Assembly: GCA_035654775.1 (NCBI GenBank)
Contig: DASRWB010000009.1
Location: 1-42,598 of the forward strand
DNA length: 42,598 bases
Direction: 5' to 3'
Origin: HKST-UBA85 sp035654775
GTDB lineage: Bacteria > Bacteroidota > Bacteroidia > Flavobacteriales > Flavobacteriaceae
Shown here: positions 24,931 to 32,796 of the stretch, piece by piece
Numbering within the stretch: the first letter of the stretch is position 1
How the letters are laid out: every line of letters starts with the position of its first letter
Made by a program: the position numbers and the translations under genes
The notes under the pieces: model-generated
What the model was told of the DNA's origin: nothing
Database searches by the model: none
What the model saw: only the letters and a program-made list of their open reading frames with translations

Positions 24931-26480
24931 AATTCTCTCAACAAGATATAAATCAAATAAAAAACAAAGGGTTAACGGTAACCAAAGTTAATGCCCAAAT
25001 AGAATATTTTAAAAAAGGAATTGCTTATACTAACCTTGTGACAGCAGCCACGATAAATCAAGGTATTGTAAAACTCAATGAAAAAGAAGAAGAAGACTTT
25101 GCTTCTTATTTTAAACAGCATAAAGATCAGCTTTCCGTAGTAAAGTTTATTCCTGCTTCCGGAGCAGCCACCCGAATGTTCAAGTTTTTATTTCAGTTTT
25201 TAGAAGAGTATAATCCGAAAACGGAGTCTATTAATGCTTATATAAACCGAAATAAGGCTAAAGAATTATCTCTATTTTTTGTGGGGTTGGAAAAATTCCC
25301 GTTTTACCATCAGGTTTTACACGCTGCAAGACAAAGCTACCACAATTATGATGCGCTATCTGATGATGAACAAAAATTTTTGTTTGTAAAAACAATGCTG
25401 GATGAAGATAAACTAAACCTCAGTTACTATCCAAAAGGCTTGTTGCCTTTTCATAAATATAAAGACCACAATGCCTCTGCTTTTGAAGAACACCTTTTTG
25501 AAGCAGCACTTTATGCAGCTTCAGGCAAAACATGCGCATTGCATTTTACCATTTCAGAAAAGCATAAAGACAAATTTGATAACGAATTCAATCGCATTAT
25601 TGAAGTGGTTACCCGTAAAACCAATACCCGTTTTAACATCTCTTTTTCCTATCAAAAAGAAGCGACAGATACCTTAGCCGTAAACACTAAAAATGAACCC
25701 TTTAGAGAAGAAAATGGAGCGCTTCTTTTTCGTCCCTCAGGTCATGGAGCACTTTTAGACAATTTAAATGAAATTGATGCCGACCTTATTTTTATAAAAA
25801 ACATTGACAATGTTGTGGTTTTTAAATACGAAGAACAGGTTGCGTTTTATAAAAACATGTTGGCCGGAATCTTATTAAAGCTACAAGAACAAGCCTTTGC
25901 CTTTGCCAGACAATTGGAATTTGAGACAGTTACAGCTACAGATATTGAAACGATTTCCGCTTTTTTAAATACAAAATTAAACGTAGTTATAAGCCCTGAT
26001 TTTGACAAATTTTCCAGAAAACACCAGCGAGATTATTTAATAGAAAAAATAAACCGCCCAATTCGGGTTTGCGGGATGGTTAAAAATGAAGGAGAACCCG
26101 GCGGCGGGCCTTTTTGGGTTAAAGACCAAAACGATACGATTTCTTTGCAAATAGTAGAATCGGCACAAATAAATAAAAGCCTAAAACACCAAAAAGAAAT
26201 TCTAAAAAATGCTACACATTTTAACCCGGTAGATATCGTTTGTGGGGTAAAAAATTTTAAGGGTGAAAAATTTAATCTTCAGGAATTTGTGGACCACGAC
26301 ACGGCTTTTATTACCATGAAAACCAAAGTAGGGAAAGAGATAAAAGCACTGGAATTGCCAGGGCTGTGGAACGGCAGTATGGCTTTTTGGAATACCGTTT
26401 TTGTAGAAGTACCATTAATTACTTTTAATCCGGTAAAAACAGTAAACGACCTACTAAAAGATCCGCATCAAGTCAAATAA
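24927..26480 (+). CDS. DUF4301 family protein
   Basis: A 517-residue cytosolic protein that starts at GTG overlapping the previous stop (GTGA). The opening FSQQDINQIKNKGLTVTKVN, the motif FIPASGAATRMFKFLF near residues 72-88, FRPSGHGALLDNLNEIDADL and CGMVKNEGEPGGGPFWV are the hallmarks of DUF4301. PASGAATRMF and HGALLDNL resemble nucleotide-sugar pyrophosphorylase loops, so a nucleotidyltransferase-like fold is plausible. Function is unknown. It lies between a NAD-salvage kinase and arfB. Confidence 0.85.
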   Translation: MKFSQQDINQIKNKGLTVTKVNAQIEYFKKGIAYTNLVTAATINQGIVKLNEKEEEDFASYFKQHKDQLSVVKFIPASGAATRMFKFLFQFLEEYNPKTESINAYINRNKAKELSLFFVGLEKFPFYHQVLHAARQSYHNYDALSDDEQKFLFVKTMLDEDKLNLSYYPKGLLPFHKYKDHNASAFEEHLFEAALYAASGKTCALHFTISEKHKDKFDNEFNRIIEVVTRKTNTRFNISFSYQKEATDTLAVNTKNEPFREENGALLFRPSGHGALLDNLNEIDADLIFIKNIDNVVVFKYEEQVAFYKNMLAGILLKLQEQAFAFARQLEFETVTATDIETISAFLNTKLNVVISPDFDKFSRKHQRDYLIEKINRPIRVCGMVKNEGEPGGGPFWVKDQNDTISLQIVESAQINKSLKHQKEILKNATHFNPVDIVCGVKNFKGEKFNLQEFVDHDTAFITMKTKVGKEIKALELPGLWNGSMAFWNTVFVEVPLITFNPVKTVNDLLKDPHQVK

Positions 26481-26482
26481 AA

Positions 26483-26887
26483 ATGGATGAAGCCGCGCTA
26501 CTTAAAGAATTGCATTTTACAGCTACCCGAAGTTCCGGAAGTGGCGGACAACATGTTAATAAAGTATCTTCCAAAGTTGAGCTTCAGTTTAATATACACG
26601 CTTCCCAAATTTTTTCAGAAGAACAAAAACAACAACTTTTAAGCGAACTTCAATCGAAACTTACCAAAGACAAGGTTTTAATTTTACGCTGCGACCAAAC
26701 CCGAAGTCAGCATAAAAACAAAGAAATTGTAATTGACCGTTTTTTCAGCCTACTGGCAGAAGCCTTAAAAGTTGAACCGGAAAGAAAACCTACCAAAGTA
26801 CCTAAACACATAAAAATAAAACGATTAAAACAAAAACGCCAACACGCCGAAAAAAAGTCAAGCCGAAAACCACCAAAAATGGAGTAA
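26483..26887 (+). CDS. arfB: alternative ribosome-rescue factor ArfB (YaeJ)
   Basis: A 134-residue peptidyl-tRNA hydrolase for stalled ribosomes. It has the class-I release factor GGQ motif at residues 21-23 (SGSGGQHVNKVSS) and a Lys/Arg-rich C-terminal tail (KIKRLKQKRQHAEKKSSRK) that enters the empty mRNA channel. The codon-recognition domains of RF1/RF2 are missing, as expected. It starts 2 bases after the DUF4301 stop and ends the six-gene run. Confidence 0.92.
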   Translation: MDEAALLKELHFTATRSSGSGGQHVNKVSSKVELQFNIHASQIFSEEQKQQLLSELQSKLTKDKVLILRCDQTRSQHKNKEIVIDRFFSLLAEALKVEPERKPTKVPKHIKIKRLKQKRQHAEKKSSRKPPKME

Positions 26888-26928
26888 AAAATAGCGGGAA
26901 TTGGTCTATAATTCTTAATTTTGTGTCG

Positions 26929-27006
26929 TTCTCAAAAAAGGGGTGCCAAAAATAGGCTGAGATCATACCCATTGAACCTAGAACAGGTAATGCTGTTTAG
27001 GAATAT
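26929..27006 (+). ncRNA. TPP (THI-box) riboswitch
   Basis: GGGGTGCC (26940-26947), GGCTGAGAT with the CUGAGA core (26957-26962), ATACCC, TTGAACCT, and GAACAGGTAATGC follow in the order and spacing of the thiamin pyrophosphate aptamer. It lies 110 bases before the TonB-dependent receptor. Downstream, two overlapping small hairpins (AATCT/AGATT 27012-27028; TTGTGC/GCACAA 27027-27051) may form the expression platform. No T-run terminator is seen, so control may be at translation. Confidence 0.93.
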
Positions 27007-27115
27007 ATAAAAATCTAAATTTAAGATTGTGCAAAACCCAATTTAGCACAACCTTCAAAAGTAAATTTTAACAAAGAATAATCACCTCTTTTTATTCGCT
27101 AAATATTTTTATCGA

Positions 27116-29365
27116 ATGAAAACTTTATCTAAACTCTGCTGGATTGTATTAGTAACAACCACCGTTTTTTCTCAGGAAAAGCAAACAGACTCCACTCAGG
27201 TTGAACAATTGAAAGAAGTACTGCTATCCGCAACACGCGCAAAAGACAAAACGCCGGTTGCTTTTTCTACCATTACCAAAAAAGAACTGGAAGCCCTAAA
27301 TTTAGGTCAGGACTTGCCTATACTTTTGGACCAAATGCCATCGGTAGTTACCACCAGCGATGCCGGTGCCGGAGTAGGGTATACCGGTATCAGAGTAAGA
27401 GGCTCTGATGCCACGCGGGTGAATGTTACTATTAACGGAATACCCTATAACGATGCGGAAAGTCAAGGTACTTTCTGGGTTAATATGCCGGATTTTGTTT
27501 CTTCAGTAGAAGACATTCAGTTGCAACGTGGCGTGGGAACCAGCACAAACGGTTCCGGTGCTTTTGGAGCCAGTTTAAATTTAAAAACGCTGGAGCCCTC
27601 GAAAAAAAGTTATGCAACCACCACACATGCCGTCGGTTCGTTTGGCACAAGAAAGCACAACATCAGTTTTGGTTCCGGACTTAAAAATAACTTTTATGTA
27701 GAAGGACGCTTATCTAAAATACAAAGTGACGGCTATATAGACAGAGCTTCATCCAGGCTGTCATCCTTTTATTCTGAAGTAGGTTATTTAACTGAGAAAA
27801 CAGCGGTGAAAGCCATTGTTTTTGGAGGAAAAGAAATAACCTATCAATCCTGGTATGGAACTCCTGAAGCCGTAGTAAATGGTGATTTAGAAGGTATTCA
27901 GGCATATATAGACCGAAATTATTTGTCTGAAGACGAAGCTGAAAACCTGTTAAATTCCGGACGAACCTATAACTATTATACTTATGACAATGAAGTTGAT
28001 CATTATGAACAAACACATTATCAGTTTCATGTTTCGCATCAGATAAACCCGTTTATCACGGCCAACGTATCGGCAAATTTTACCCGGGGAAAAGGATATT
28101 TTGAGCAGTTTAAAAGCGATGAAGAAGTAGGTGATTATTTCCCAAACAATGATAATGCCAATGCCGAAGGCGATGTAATCCGACGTCGCTGGCTGGACAA
28201 TGATTTTTGGGCGTTTGTATATTCATTAAATTACAATAAAAACAACCTAAACTTGTATTTAGGCGGTGGATATAATACCTATTCCGGCGATCATTTTGGA
28301 GAGCTGATTTGGGATTCGTTTCCGGTTGCTATTCCTGTTCGAAGTAATTACTACAACAGTATTGGAGAAAAGCACGACTTTAATACCTACCTGAAAGCCG
28401 AATATTCAATAAACAACCACTGGTTTGTTTTTGCCGATATGCAATTCCGAAAAGTAACTTATGAATCTTATGGTACGGGTTCAGAATTACAGGCTATTGA
28501 TGTAAACGAAAAGTATAATTTCTTCAATCCTAAATTTGGAATTACGTATTCCATTACTAATTACAACCAAGTTTATGGTTCAGTAGCTGTGGCCAATAGA
28601 GAGCCTAATCGAGACGATTTAACCAAAAATCCTGTAACACCCAAACCCGAACGGTTGGTAGATTTTGAGTTTGGGTATAAATGGCGAACACCACAATATT
28701 ATGCCATTGCAAACCTTTACTATATGCAGTATAAAGACCAGTTGGTACTAACCGGAGATTTAGACGATGTAGGCGACGCCATAAGACAAAATGTAGCGGA
28801 TAGTTATCGAGCAGGCATTGAGTTGCAGGCAGGCTATAAATTTTCAGAAAGAGTAAGAGTAGATGCCAACGCTACCTTTAGTCAAAATAAAATTAAAAAA
28901 TTCAATTATGTTGTGTACGATACACAGTATGATGCTGACACTTTTGAAACGGTTTCCTATGAAGCCGTAGTGACACCATATACCGATACGGATATTTCAT
29001 TTTCGCCCTCGGTTATTGCCGGAGGAATTATTGCGTATTCGCCTGTTAAAGATTTGCGCCTTAGCCTGATTTCAAAATATGTAGGAAAGCAATATTTGGA
29101 CAATACCTCGAGCGAACGAAAAAAAATAGACCCCTATTTTGTGAATCATTTTAATGCTTCTTTTGTGTTATACCCTAAATGGATAAATGAAATAGCCGTT
29201 AACCTGTTGGTGAATAATGTTTTTAATAGCAAATATGTGTCAAACGGATACACCTACAGTTATTACTACAGGCCACAAGGCTCAACGGATGACGCCATAA
29301 CGGAAAATTTTTATTATCCGCAGGCTACAACAAATTTTTTACTGGGAGCTACATTTAAATTTTAA
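27116..29365 (+). CDS. TonB-dependent receptor, thiamin-related
   Basis: A 749-residue outer-membrane receptor. Residues 1-20 are a signal peptide (..TTTVFSQ). The plug domain (about 45-165) includes LPILLDQMPSVVTTSDAGAG, IRVRGSDATRVNVTINGIPYND and the VQLQRGVGTS.G-type motif (IQLQRGVGTSTNGSGAFGAS). The rest is a 22-strand barrel ending in FLLGATFKF with a terminal Phe. There is no SusC-type regulatory domain before the plug. The TPP riboswitch just upstream indicates uptake of thiamin or a thiamin precursor. This is the riboswitch-controlled receptor class described earlier in the Bacteroides group. Confidence 0.9.
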   Translation: MKTLSKLCWIVLVTTTVFSQEKQTDSTQVEQLKEVLLSATRAKDKTPVAFSTITKKELEALNLGQDLPILLDQMPSVVTTSDAGAGVGYTGIRVRGSDATRVNVTINGIPYNDAESQGTFWVNMPDFVSSVEDIQLQRGVGTSTNGSGAFGASLNLKTLEPSKKSYATTTHAVGSFGTRKHNISFGSGLKNNFYVEGRLSKIQSDGYIDRASSRLSSFYSEVGYLTEKTAVKAIVFGGKEITYQSWYGTPEAVVNGDLEGIQAYIDRNYLSEDEAENLLNSGRTYNYYTYDNEVDHYEQTHYQFHVSHQINPFITANVSANFTRGKGYFEQFKSDEEVGDYFPNNDNANAEGDVIRRRWLDNDFWAFVYSLNYNKNNLNLYLGGGYNTYSGDHFGELIWDSFPVAIPVRSNYYNSIGEKHDFNTYLKAEYSINNHWFVFADMQFRKVTYESYGTGSELQAIDVNEKYNFFNPKFGITYSITNYNQVYGSVAVANREPNRDDLTKNPVTPKPERLVDFEFGYKWRTPQYYAIANLYYMQYKDQLVLTGDLDDVGDAIRQNVADSYRAGIELQAGYKFSERVRVDANATFSQNKIKKFNYVVYDTQYDADTFETVSYEAVVTPYTDTDISFSPSVIAGGIIAYSPVKDLRLSLISKYVGKQYLDNTSSERKKIDPYFVNHFNASFVLYPKWINEIAVNLLVNNVFNSKYVSNGYTYSYYYRPQGSTDDAITENFYYPQATTNFLLGATFKF

Positions 29366-29710
29366 TAGAAGGTTTTTGAGTATTTTCGGCATAATTATGG
29401 AAAAACCGTAATGCACTTTTTGTTTTTTTGAAAAAACACCCATTTTTTAATAAAAAAACGATGGGTATTTTTTTTACATTTATGGAGTTCAACGTGGCGT
29501 TTTGCTTCAGTCTAGGCAAAATAAAACTGAGAATACAAGTTGCAACTCACCAGCGCTGGTTTTTTATTCTCCCAAGCAATCAATAGCGCTGTAAAATGAT
29601 AGACTGCATTTTATACCCATAGACTGATAGACTAAAATTTTAGACTGGATTAGAATATTTTTTATGTTTAACGAAAGTTAGGGTTAATTTTAAAGATATA
29701 ATGATTAAAA
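29366..29710. other. non-coding stretch with terminator and TAGACT copies
   Basis: The stretch has a terminator at 29431 and four copies of TAGACT (29600, 29620, 29628, 29641), the last two flanking the palindrome CTAAAATTTTAG. I see no gene or known RNA in it. Confidence 0.4.
29431..29475 (+). terminator. probable terminator after the TonB-dependent receptor
   Basis: ACCCAT (29438-29443) pairs with ATGGGT (29461-29466), extended inside by T6/A7 pairing, and a T8 tract follows. It lies 66 bases after the receptor stop. Confidence 0.7.
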
Positions 29711-29930
29711 ATGGATGCTAATAGGTTAACTAAAATATCTTCAAAAGAAATCCTATTCATACTTTTAGTAGGATCATTGACTTTTTTAGGCTTTGAGATA
29801 GCGAATATTATTAAAGATGGTTTTATGAGGGTATGATTTATTTATACAAATAAGTAACACAATTGGATGGATATTTTTATCTATTTACTTTTTTTATTTC
29901 TTTAGGCGTAAGAGTAAAAAAGGCGTTTAA
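29711..29930 (+). pseudogene. frameshifted small two-helix membrane protein
   Basis: ATG 29711 opens a 41-codon frame with one membrane helix (KEILFILLVGSLTFLGFEIA) that stops at 29834. A +1 shift at GGG 29829-29831 continues as YDLFIQISNTIGWIFLSIYF and FYFFRRKSKKGV to a stop at 29928-29930, giving a second helix with a basic cytoplasmic end. Together they make a plausible small two-helix protein of about 73 residues. One extra G explains the break. It may be a pseudogene, a sequencing error or two separate peptides. No function is known. Confidence 0.45.
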
Positions 29931-29975
29931 AATGAAACAGATTTGTATATTGTTATAATTGCGGTTTAAACCATT

Positions 29976-30899
29976 ATGAAAACAAGCATACTTTTAGTTA
30001 TAGGAATAAGCTGTAGTTTTTTTTCATTTTCTCAATCTATAATTGTGCTCGACTCTGTTACAAAAGAAGCTGTTCCTTTTACGGCAATAAAAACAGGCAA
30101 AAACACAGGGTTTTATACCAGTGTAAAAGGTGTTTTACAAAAGCATCTAATACATAATGTAATGGATACAATACACCTTAGCGCCATAGGGTATAAAGAA
30201 AAAAAATATGTGTTACAAAACAGCAAACAAAACGATACCCTATGGCTTGTTCCTAAAATAGAGCAATTAAACGAAGTTTTAGTTTCAGCAACCAAATATA
30301 AAGTAACAACTTTGGGCTATGCTAATAAAAAGCAAAGATTGACGTGGAACATCAATCAAAAAAGTAAACTGGCCACCTTGCTAAAACCTCAAAAGCAAAT
30401 AGGACGCAATAAAATAAAAAGTATTCGTATTCCTATTGACAAACAAAGAATGCGTAAAACCAAAGAAGGCTGGAATAAACACACTGAAAAATTCAGCAGT
30501 GTTTTTAGGCTGCATGTATATAGTGTGAAAGCAGAATTGCCTGATAAAAATGTATTGTCTAAACCGCTGTTGATTTATTGCAATGACGACGCGGACGATA
30601 TATTAAATATTGATATTTCTGAAGAGCATATTGAATTTAAACAAGAAGGTATATTTCTTATACTTGAGATGATTGGCGAATTAGATACAAACCAAAATAT
30701 TGTTAATGTTGAAAATCCCTTACCGGGATTTAAGTTTACAAATAAAAAGACAAAGGATTTTGTTTCCAAGTCTTTTTATAAATCGGTGTTTACAGATGAT
30801 GATTGGAAGAACATCAAAGAAGATCGGCATTTCTCCTTTTTAGGAGCAAACAACTTTAATCTTGCCATTGGGTTGGTATTGAATCTATACGAAGACTAA
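29976..30899 (+). CDS. secreted protein with carboxypeptidase regulatory-like domain
   Basis: A 307-residue exported protein. The signal peptide is MKTSILLVIGISCSFFSFSQ. Residues about 21-100 form a CarboxypepD_reg-like beta-sandwich (VLDSVTKEAVPFTAIKTGKN, DTIHLSAIGYKEKKYVL). The remaining about 200 residues are a mixed domain seen after this module in other Bacteroidota surface proteins, with no catalytic motif that I recognise. The normal plug and barrel of a TonB receptor are absent. It converges on the lipoprotein gene at 30896 with a 4-base overlap of the stop codons. Confidence 0.7.
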   Translation: MKTSILLVIGISCSFFSFSQSIIVLDSVTKEAVPFTAIKTGKNTGFYTSVKGVLQKHLIHNVMDTIHLSAIGYKEKKYVLQNSKQNDTLWLVPKIEQLNEVLVSATKYKVTTLGYANKKQRLTWNINQKSKLATLLKPQKQIGRNKIKSIRIPIDKQRMRKTKEGWNKHTEKFSSVFRLHVYSVKAELPDKNVLSKPLLIYCNDDADDILNIDISEEHIEFKQEGIFLILEMIGELDTNQNIVNVENPLPGFKFTNKKTKDFVSKSFYKSVFTDDDWKNIKEDRHFSFLGANNFNLAIGLVLNLYED

Positions 30900-31345
30900 T
30901 TGTTAAAAACCCTGATAATATTTCCGTTAACTTCTACAAAGTAACGCTTTAACGGATATTCGCCTACCGTGCCTTCTACAGGTAGTCCGTTTAAAATTTC
31001 GTAGGTGTTTTCATCTTCACAATTGCAGGTCACATGAATACCGGTAACCGTAAGGTTAGAACAATTCCGAAATTGATGGTTTGGGTCGGTAAGTTCAAAG
31101 GCACTGTAAAGGTTGTTTCCGGCATAGTACAAAACAAATCCGTTTACACCAAAACCTCCATTTACTACCGTAATGTAGTTTCCAGCAAGCAGTAAATTGC
31201 TGTATTGCGGCAAATTGGTGTTTATAAGCAATCCGGTGTCAAAAGTGTAATCGGGAATATTAGGGTTATCATTGTTAATATCGTCACTGTTACCACATCC
31301 GCTATACATCAAGGCACCTAAAACCATTAAAACAAGGTGTTTCAT
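30896..31345 (-). CDS. Rieske-like lipoprotein lacking iron-sulfur ligands
   Basis: A 149-residue lipoprotein (signal ending MYSGC, Cys17). Its C-terminal half follows the Rieske fold closely: VTCNCEDENTYEILNG (106-120), then EGTVGEYPLKRYFVEVNGNI and IRV, which matches the CPCHG...G.A..PL..Y.V...G..I.V pattern. The box II histidine is replaced by Glu110 (C107-N-C109-E110), and the box I region (LTDPNHQFRNC, 86-95) lacks the C-x-H pair. It should therefore fold like a Rieske ferredoxin without holding a [2Fe-2S] cluster. Role unknown; probably envelope structural or binding. The family assignment is from pattern, not a search. Confidence 0.65.
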   Translation of the reverse strand: MKHLVLMVLGALMYSGCGNSDDINNDNPNIPDYTFDTGLLINTNLPQYSNLLLAGNYITVVNGGFGVNGFVLYYAGNNLYSAFELTDPNHQFRNCSNLTVTGIHVTCNCEDENTYEILNGLPVEGTVGEYPLKRYFVEVNGNIIRVFNN

Positions 31346-31401
31346 TACGCAAAATTTTTAGTGCAATTTACAACAAAAAGCCATGTAAATTAAATATTTT
31401 G

Positions 31402-31472
31402 TATATTTGCGGTACAATCTCGTGCGAGCGGGATTTTTTCGTTTAGGTAATCCTGAAAATAAACTTCGGGAT
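31402..31472 (+). promoter_or_regulatory. greA promoter and attenuator-like leader
   Basis: TATATTTG (31402-31409) is an exact -7 element. Right after the expected start lie four short segments: 1 AATCTCG (31416-31422), 2 CGGGATT (31429-31435, followed by TTTT), 3 AATCCTGAA (31449-31457), 4 TTCGGGAT (31465-31472). Segments 1:2, 2:3 and 3:4 can each pair (7-8 base pairs, with G-U), so a terminator-like hairpin and an alternative antiterminator are both possible. Confidence 0.5.
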
Positions 31473-31515
31473 AATTTACAGCCGGACGGTAATGCAAAAT
31501 TAAAACAATGAAGTT

Positions 31516-31989
31516 ATGAGTAACGTATCATACTACACAGCAGAGGGATTAAAAAAATTAAGAGACGAGCTAAACTATTTAAAAGATGTGGAGCGTCCCA
31601 AGGCTTCACAAGCTATAGCAGATGCCAGAGACAAAGGCGATTTAAGTGAAAATGCAGAATACGACGCCGCAAAAGAAGCCCAAGGACTTTTGGAAATGAA
31701 AATAGCCAAAATGGAAGAAACGCTTTCTAATGCCCGATTGATTGACGAGTCGCAACTGGATACCTCAAAAGTTTTGGTGCTTTCTAAAGTCAAAATAAAA
31801 AACCAGACCAACGGCATGCAAATGGCATACACATTAGTAGCCGAAAGTGAAGCCAATTTGGCTGCCGGAAAAATTTCGGTAAGTTCGCCTATAGGCAAAG
31901 GATTGCTGGGTAAAAAAGTAGGTGATGTAGCCGAAATTAAAGTGCCGAACGGCATCATGAAGTTTGAAATTCTGGAAATTTCAAGATAA
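31516..31989 (+). CDS. greA: transcription elongation factor GreA
   Basis: A 157-residue factor that rescues backtracked RNA polymerase by stimulating transcript cleavage. The N-terminal coiled coil (about 8-75) carries the acidic tip D-A-R-D-K-G-D-L-S-E-N-A-E-Y-D-A-A with the essential Asp/Glu pair. The C-terminal FKBP-like domain (about 80-157) contains SPIGKGLLGKKVGD. It begins about 100 bases after its promoter, in a leader with alternative hairpins. A terminator separates it from the HIT gene. Confidence 0.96.
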   Translation: MSNVSYYTAEGLKKLRDELNYLKDVERPKASQAIADARDKGDLSENAEYDAAKEAQGLLEMKIAKMEETLSNARLIDESQLDTSKVLVLSKVKIKNQTNGMQMAYTLVAESEANLAAGKISVSSPIGKGLLGKKVGDVAEIKVPNGIMKFEILEISR

Positions 31990-32012
31990 AGTTTTAAGAA
32001 GCTAAGAGTTTA

Positions 32013-32052
32013 AAAATTCCTGTTCTTTCACAAGGCAGGAATTTTATTTTTA
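32013..32052 (+). terminator. probable terminator after greA
   Basis: AAAATTCCTG (32013-32022) pairs with CAGGAATTTT (32036-32045), with a small inner CTT/AAG stem and a T-rich run after it. Confidence 0.7.
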
Positions 32053-32079
32053 TATTTACTAAAACTATCACCAAAATAT

Positions 32080-32469
32080 ATGGCTTCTCTCTTTACAAAA
32101 ATTATTAACGGCGAAATTCCTTGTTATAAAATAGCAGAAACCGATGCCTATTTTGCCTTTTTGGACATAAATCCCAATACCAAAGGGCATACACTGTGTA
32201 TTCCAAAAAAAGAGGTGGATAAACTGCTGGATTTGGATGAAGAAACGTATTTAGGGCTCATGCAGTTTTCGAGAAAAGTAGGTAAGGCCATAGAAAAAGC
32301 GATTCCGTGTAAACGTGTTGGACTTACGGTTATAGGCCTTGAAGTGCCTCATGTTCATGTGCATTTGATACCGCTGCACAGCATGGAAAGTGCCCGATTT
32401 TTATCAAAGGAAAGTCTTTCTCCAACAGAGTTTGAAGAAATAGCGGCGGCTATAAGAGTACAATTGTAG
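32080..32469 (+). CDS. HIT family (histidine triad) nucleotide-binding protein
   Basis: A 129-residue HIT protein, Hint-like, that probably hydrolyses adenosine phosphoramidates or related AMP conjugates. The triad HVHVHLIPL is at residues 91-99, preceded by FTKIINGEIPCYKI and GHTLCIPKK. It lies next to greA, an arrangement I recall in other Bacteroidota. Its last 20 bases overlap the convergent zinc-ribbon gene. Confidence 0.93.
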   Translation: MASLFTKIINGEIPCYKIAETDAYFAFLDINPNTKGHTLCIPKKEVDKLLDLDEETYLGLMQFSRKVGKAIEKAIPCKRVGLTVIGLEVPHVHVHLIPLHSMESARFLSKESLSPTEFEEIAAAIRVQL

Positions 32470-32794
32470 CCACTAAGGCAGTCACAAGGATTAAAAATGC
32501 AAATAAAAGAATCCAAGCTATTCGCTTTAATTTAAACGAGGTTTTTTTAGGGGAAAAGGCCTTTTGCTGATAGGCTACCACACGTTCAATATCGTCTGTC
32601 CATCGGGAAGGATAGATGGTGGTTTCACAGGTTTTGCAATTCATTTCAAAAATAGTTTCAGAGGTAACCGATTTATAAAACCGGCTGTCTATAAACCGCT
32701 GTTTAAAGAGCAAATGCAAGCCGTTTTTACTAAAACATTCCGGACAATGATTGTTTAAGGCATATTCTTTTATGGTGATATACTGCTCTTTCAT
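32450..32794 (-). CDS. zinc-ribbon protein with C-terminal membrane anchor
   Basis: A 114-residue protein of unknown function. CPEC (Cys17, Cys20) and CKTC (Cys53, Cys56) form a four-cysteine zinc ribbon. A basic stretch (KKTSFKLKR) and a single hydrophobic helix (about 92-113) at the very C-terminus make it a tail-anchored inner-membrane protein with a cytoplasmic ribbon. It starts 2 bases after the histidine kinase stop on the same strand, so it is likely co-transcribed with that kinase and may take part in its signalling. This last point is inference. Confidence 0.7.
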   Translation of the reverse strand: MKEQYITIKEYALNNHCPECFSKNGLHLLFKQRFIDSRFYKSVTSETIFEMNCKTCETTIYPSRWTDDIERVVAYQQKAFSPKKTSFKLKRIAWILLFAFLILVTALVATIVLL

Positions 32795-32796
32795 GT

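Noticed and set aside
25471..25677. 68-codon frame inside the DUF4301 gene
   Set aside because: Same strand, other frame, fully inside a strong gene; no supporting signal.
29600..29646. Four TAGACT copies as a possible CRISPR-like or iteron array
   Set aside because: The six-base units are irregularly spaced (20, 8 and 13 bases) and there is no replication gene nearby. Too short to be called anything.
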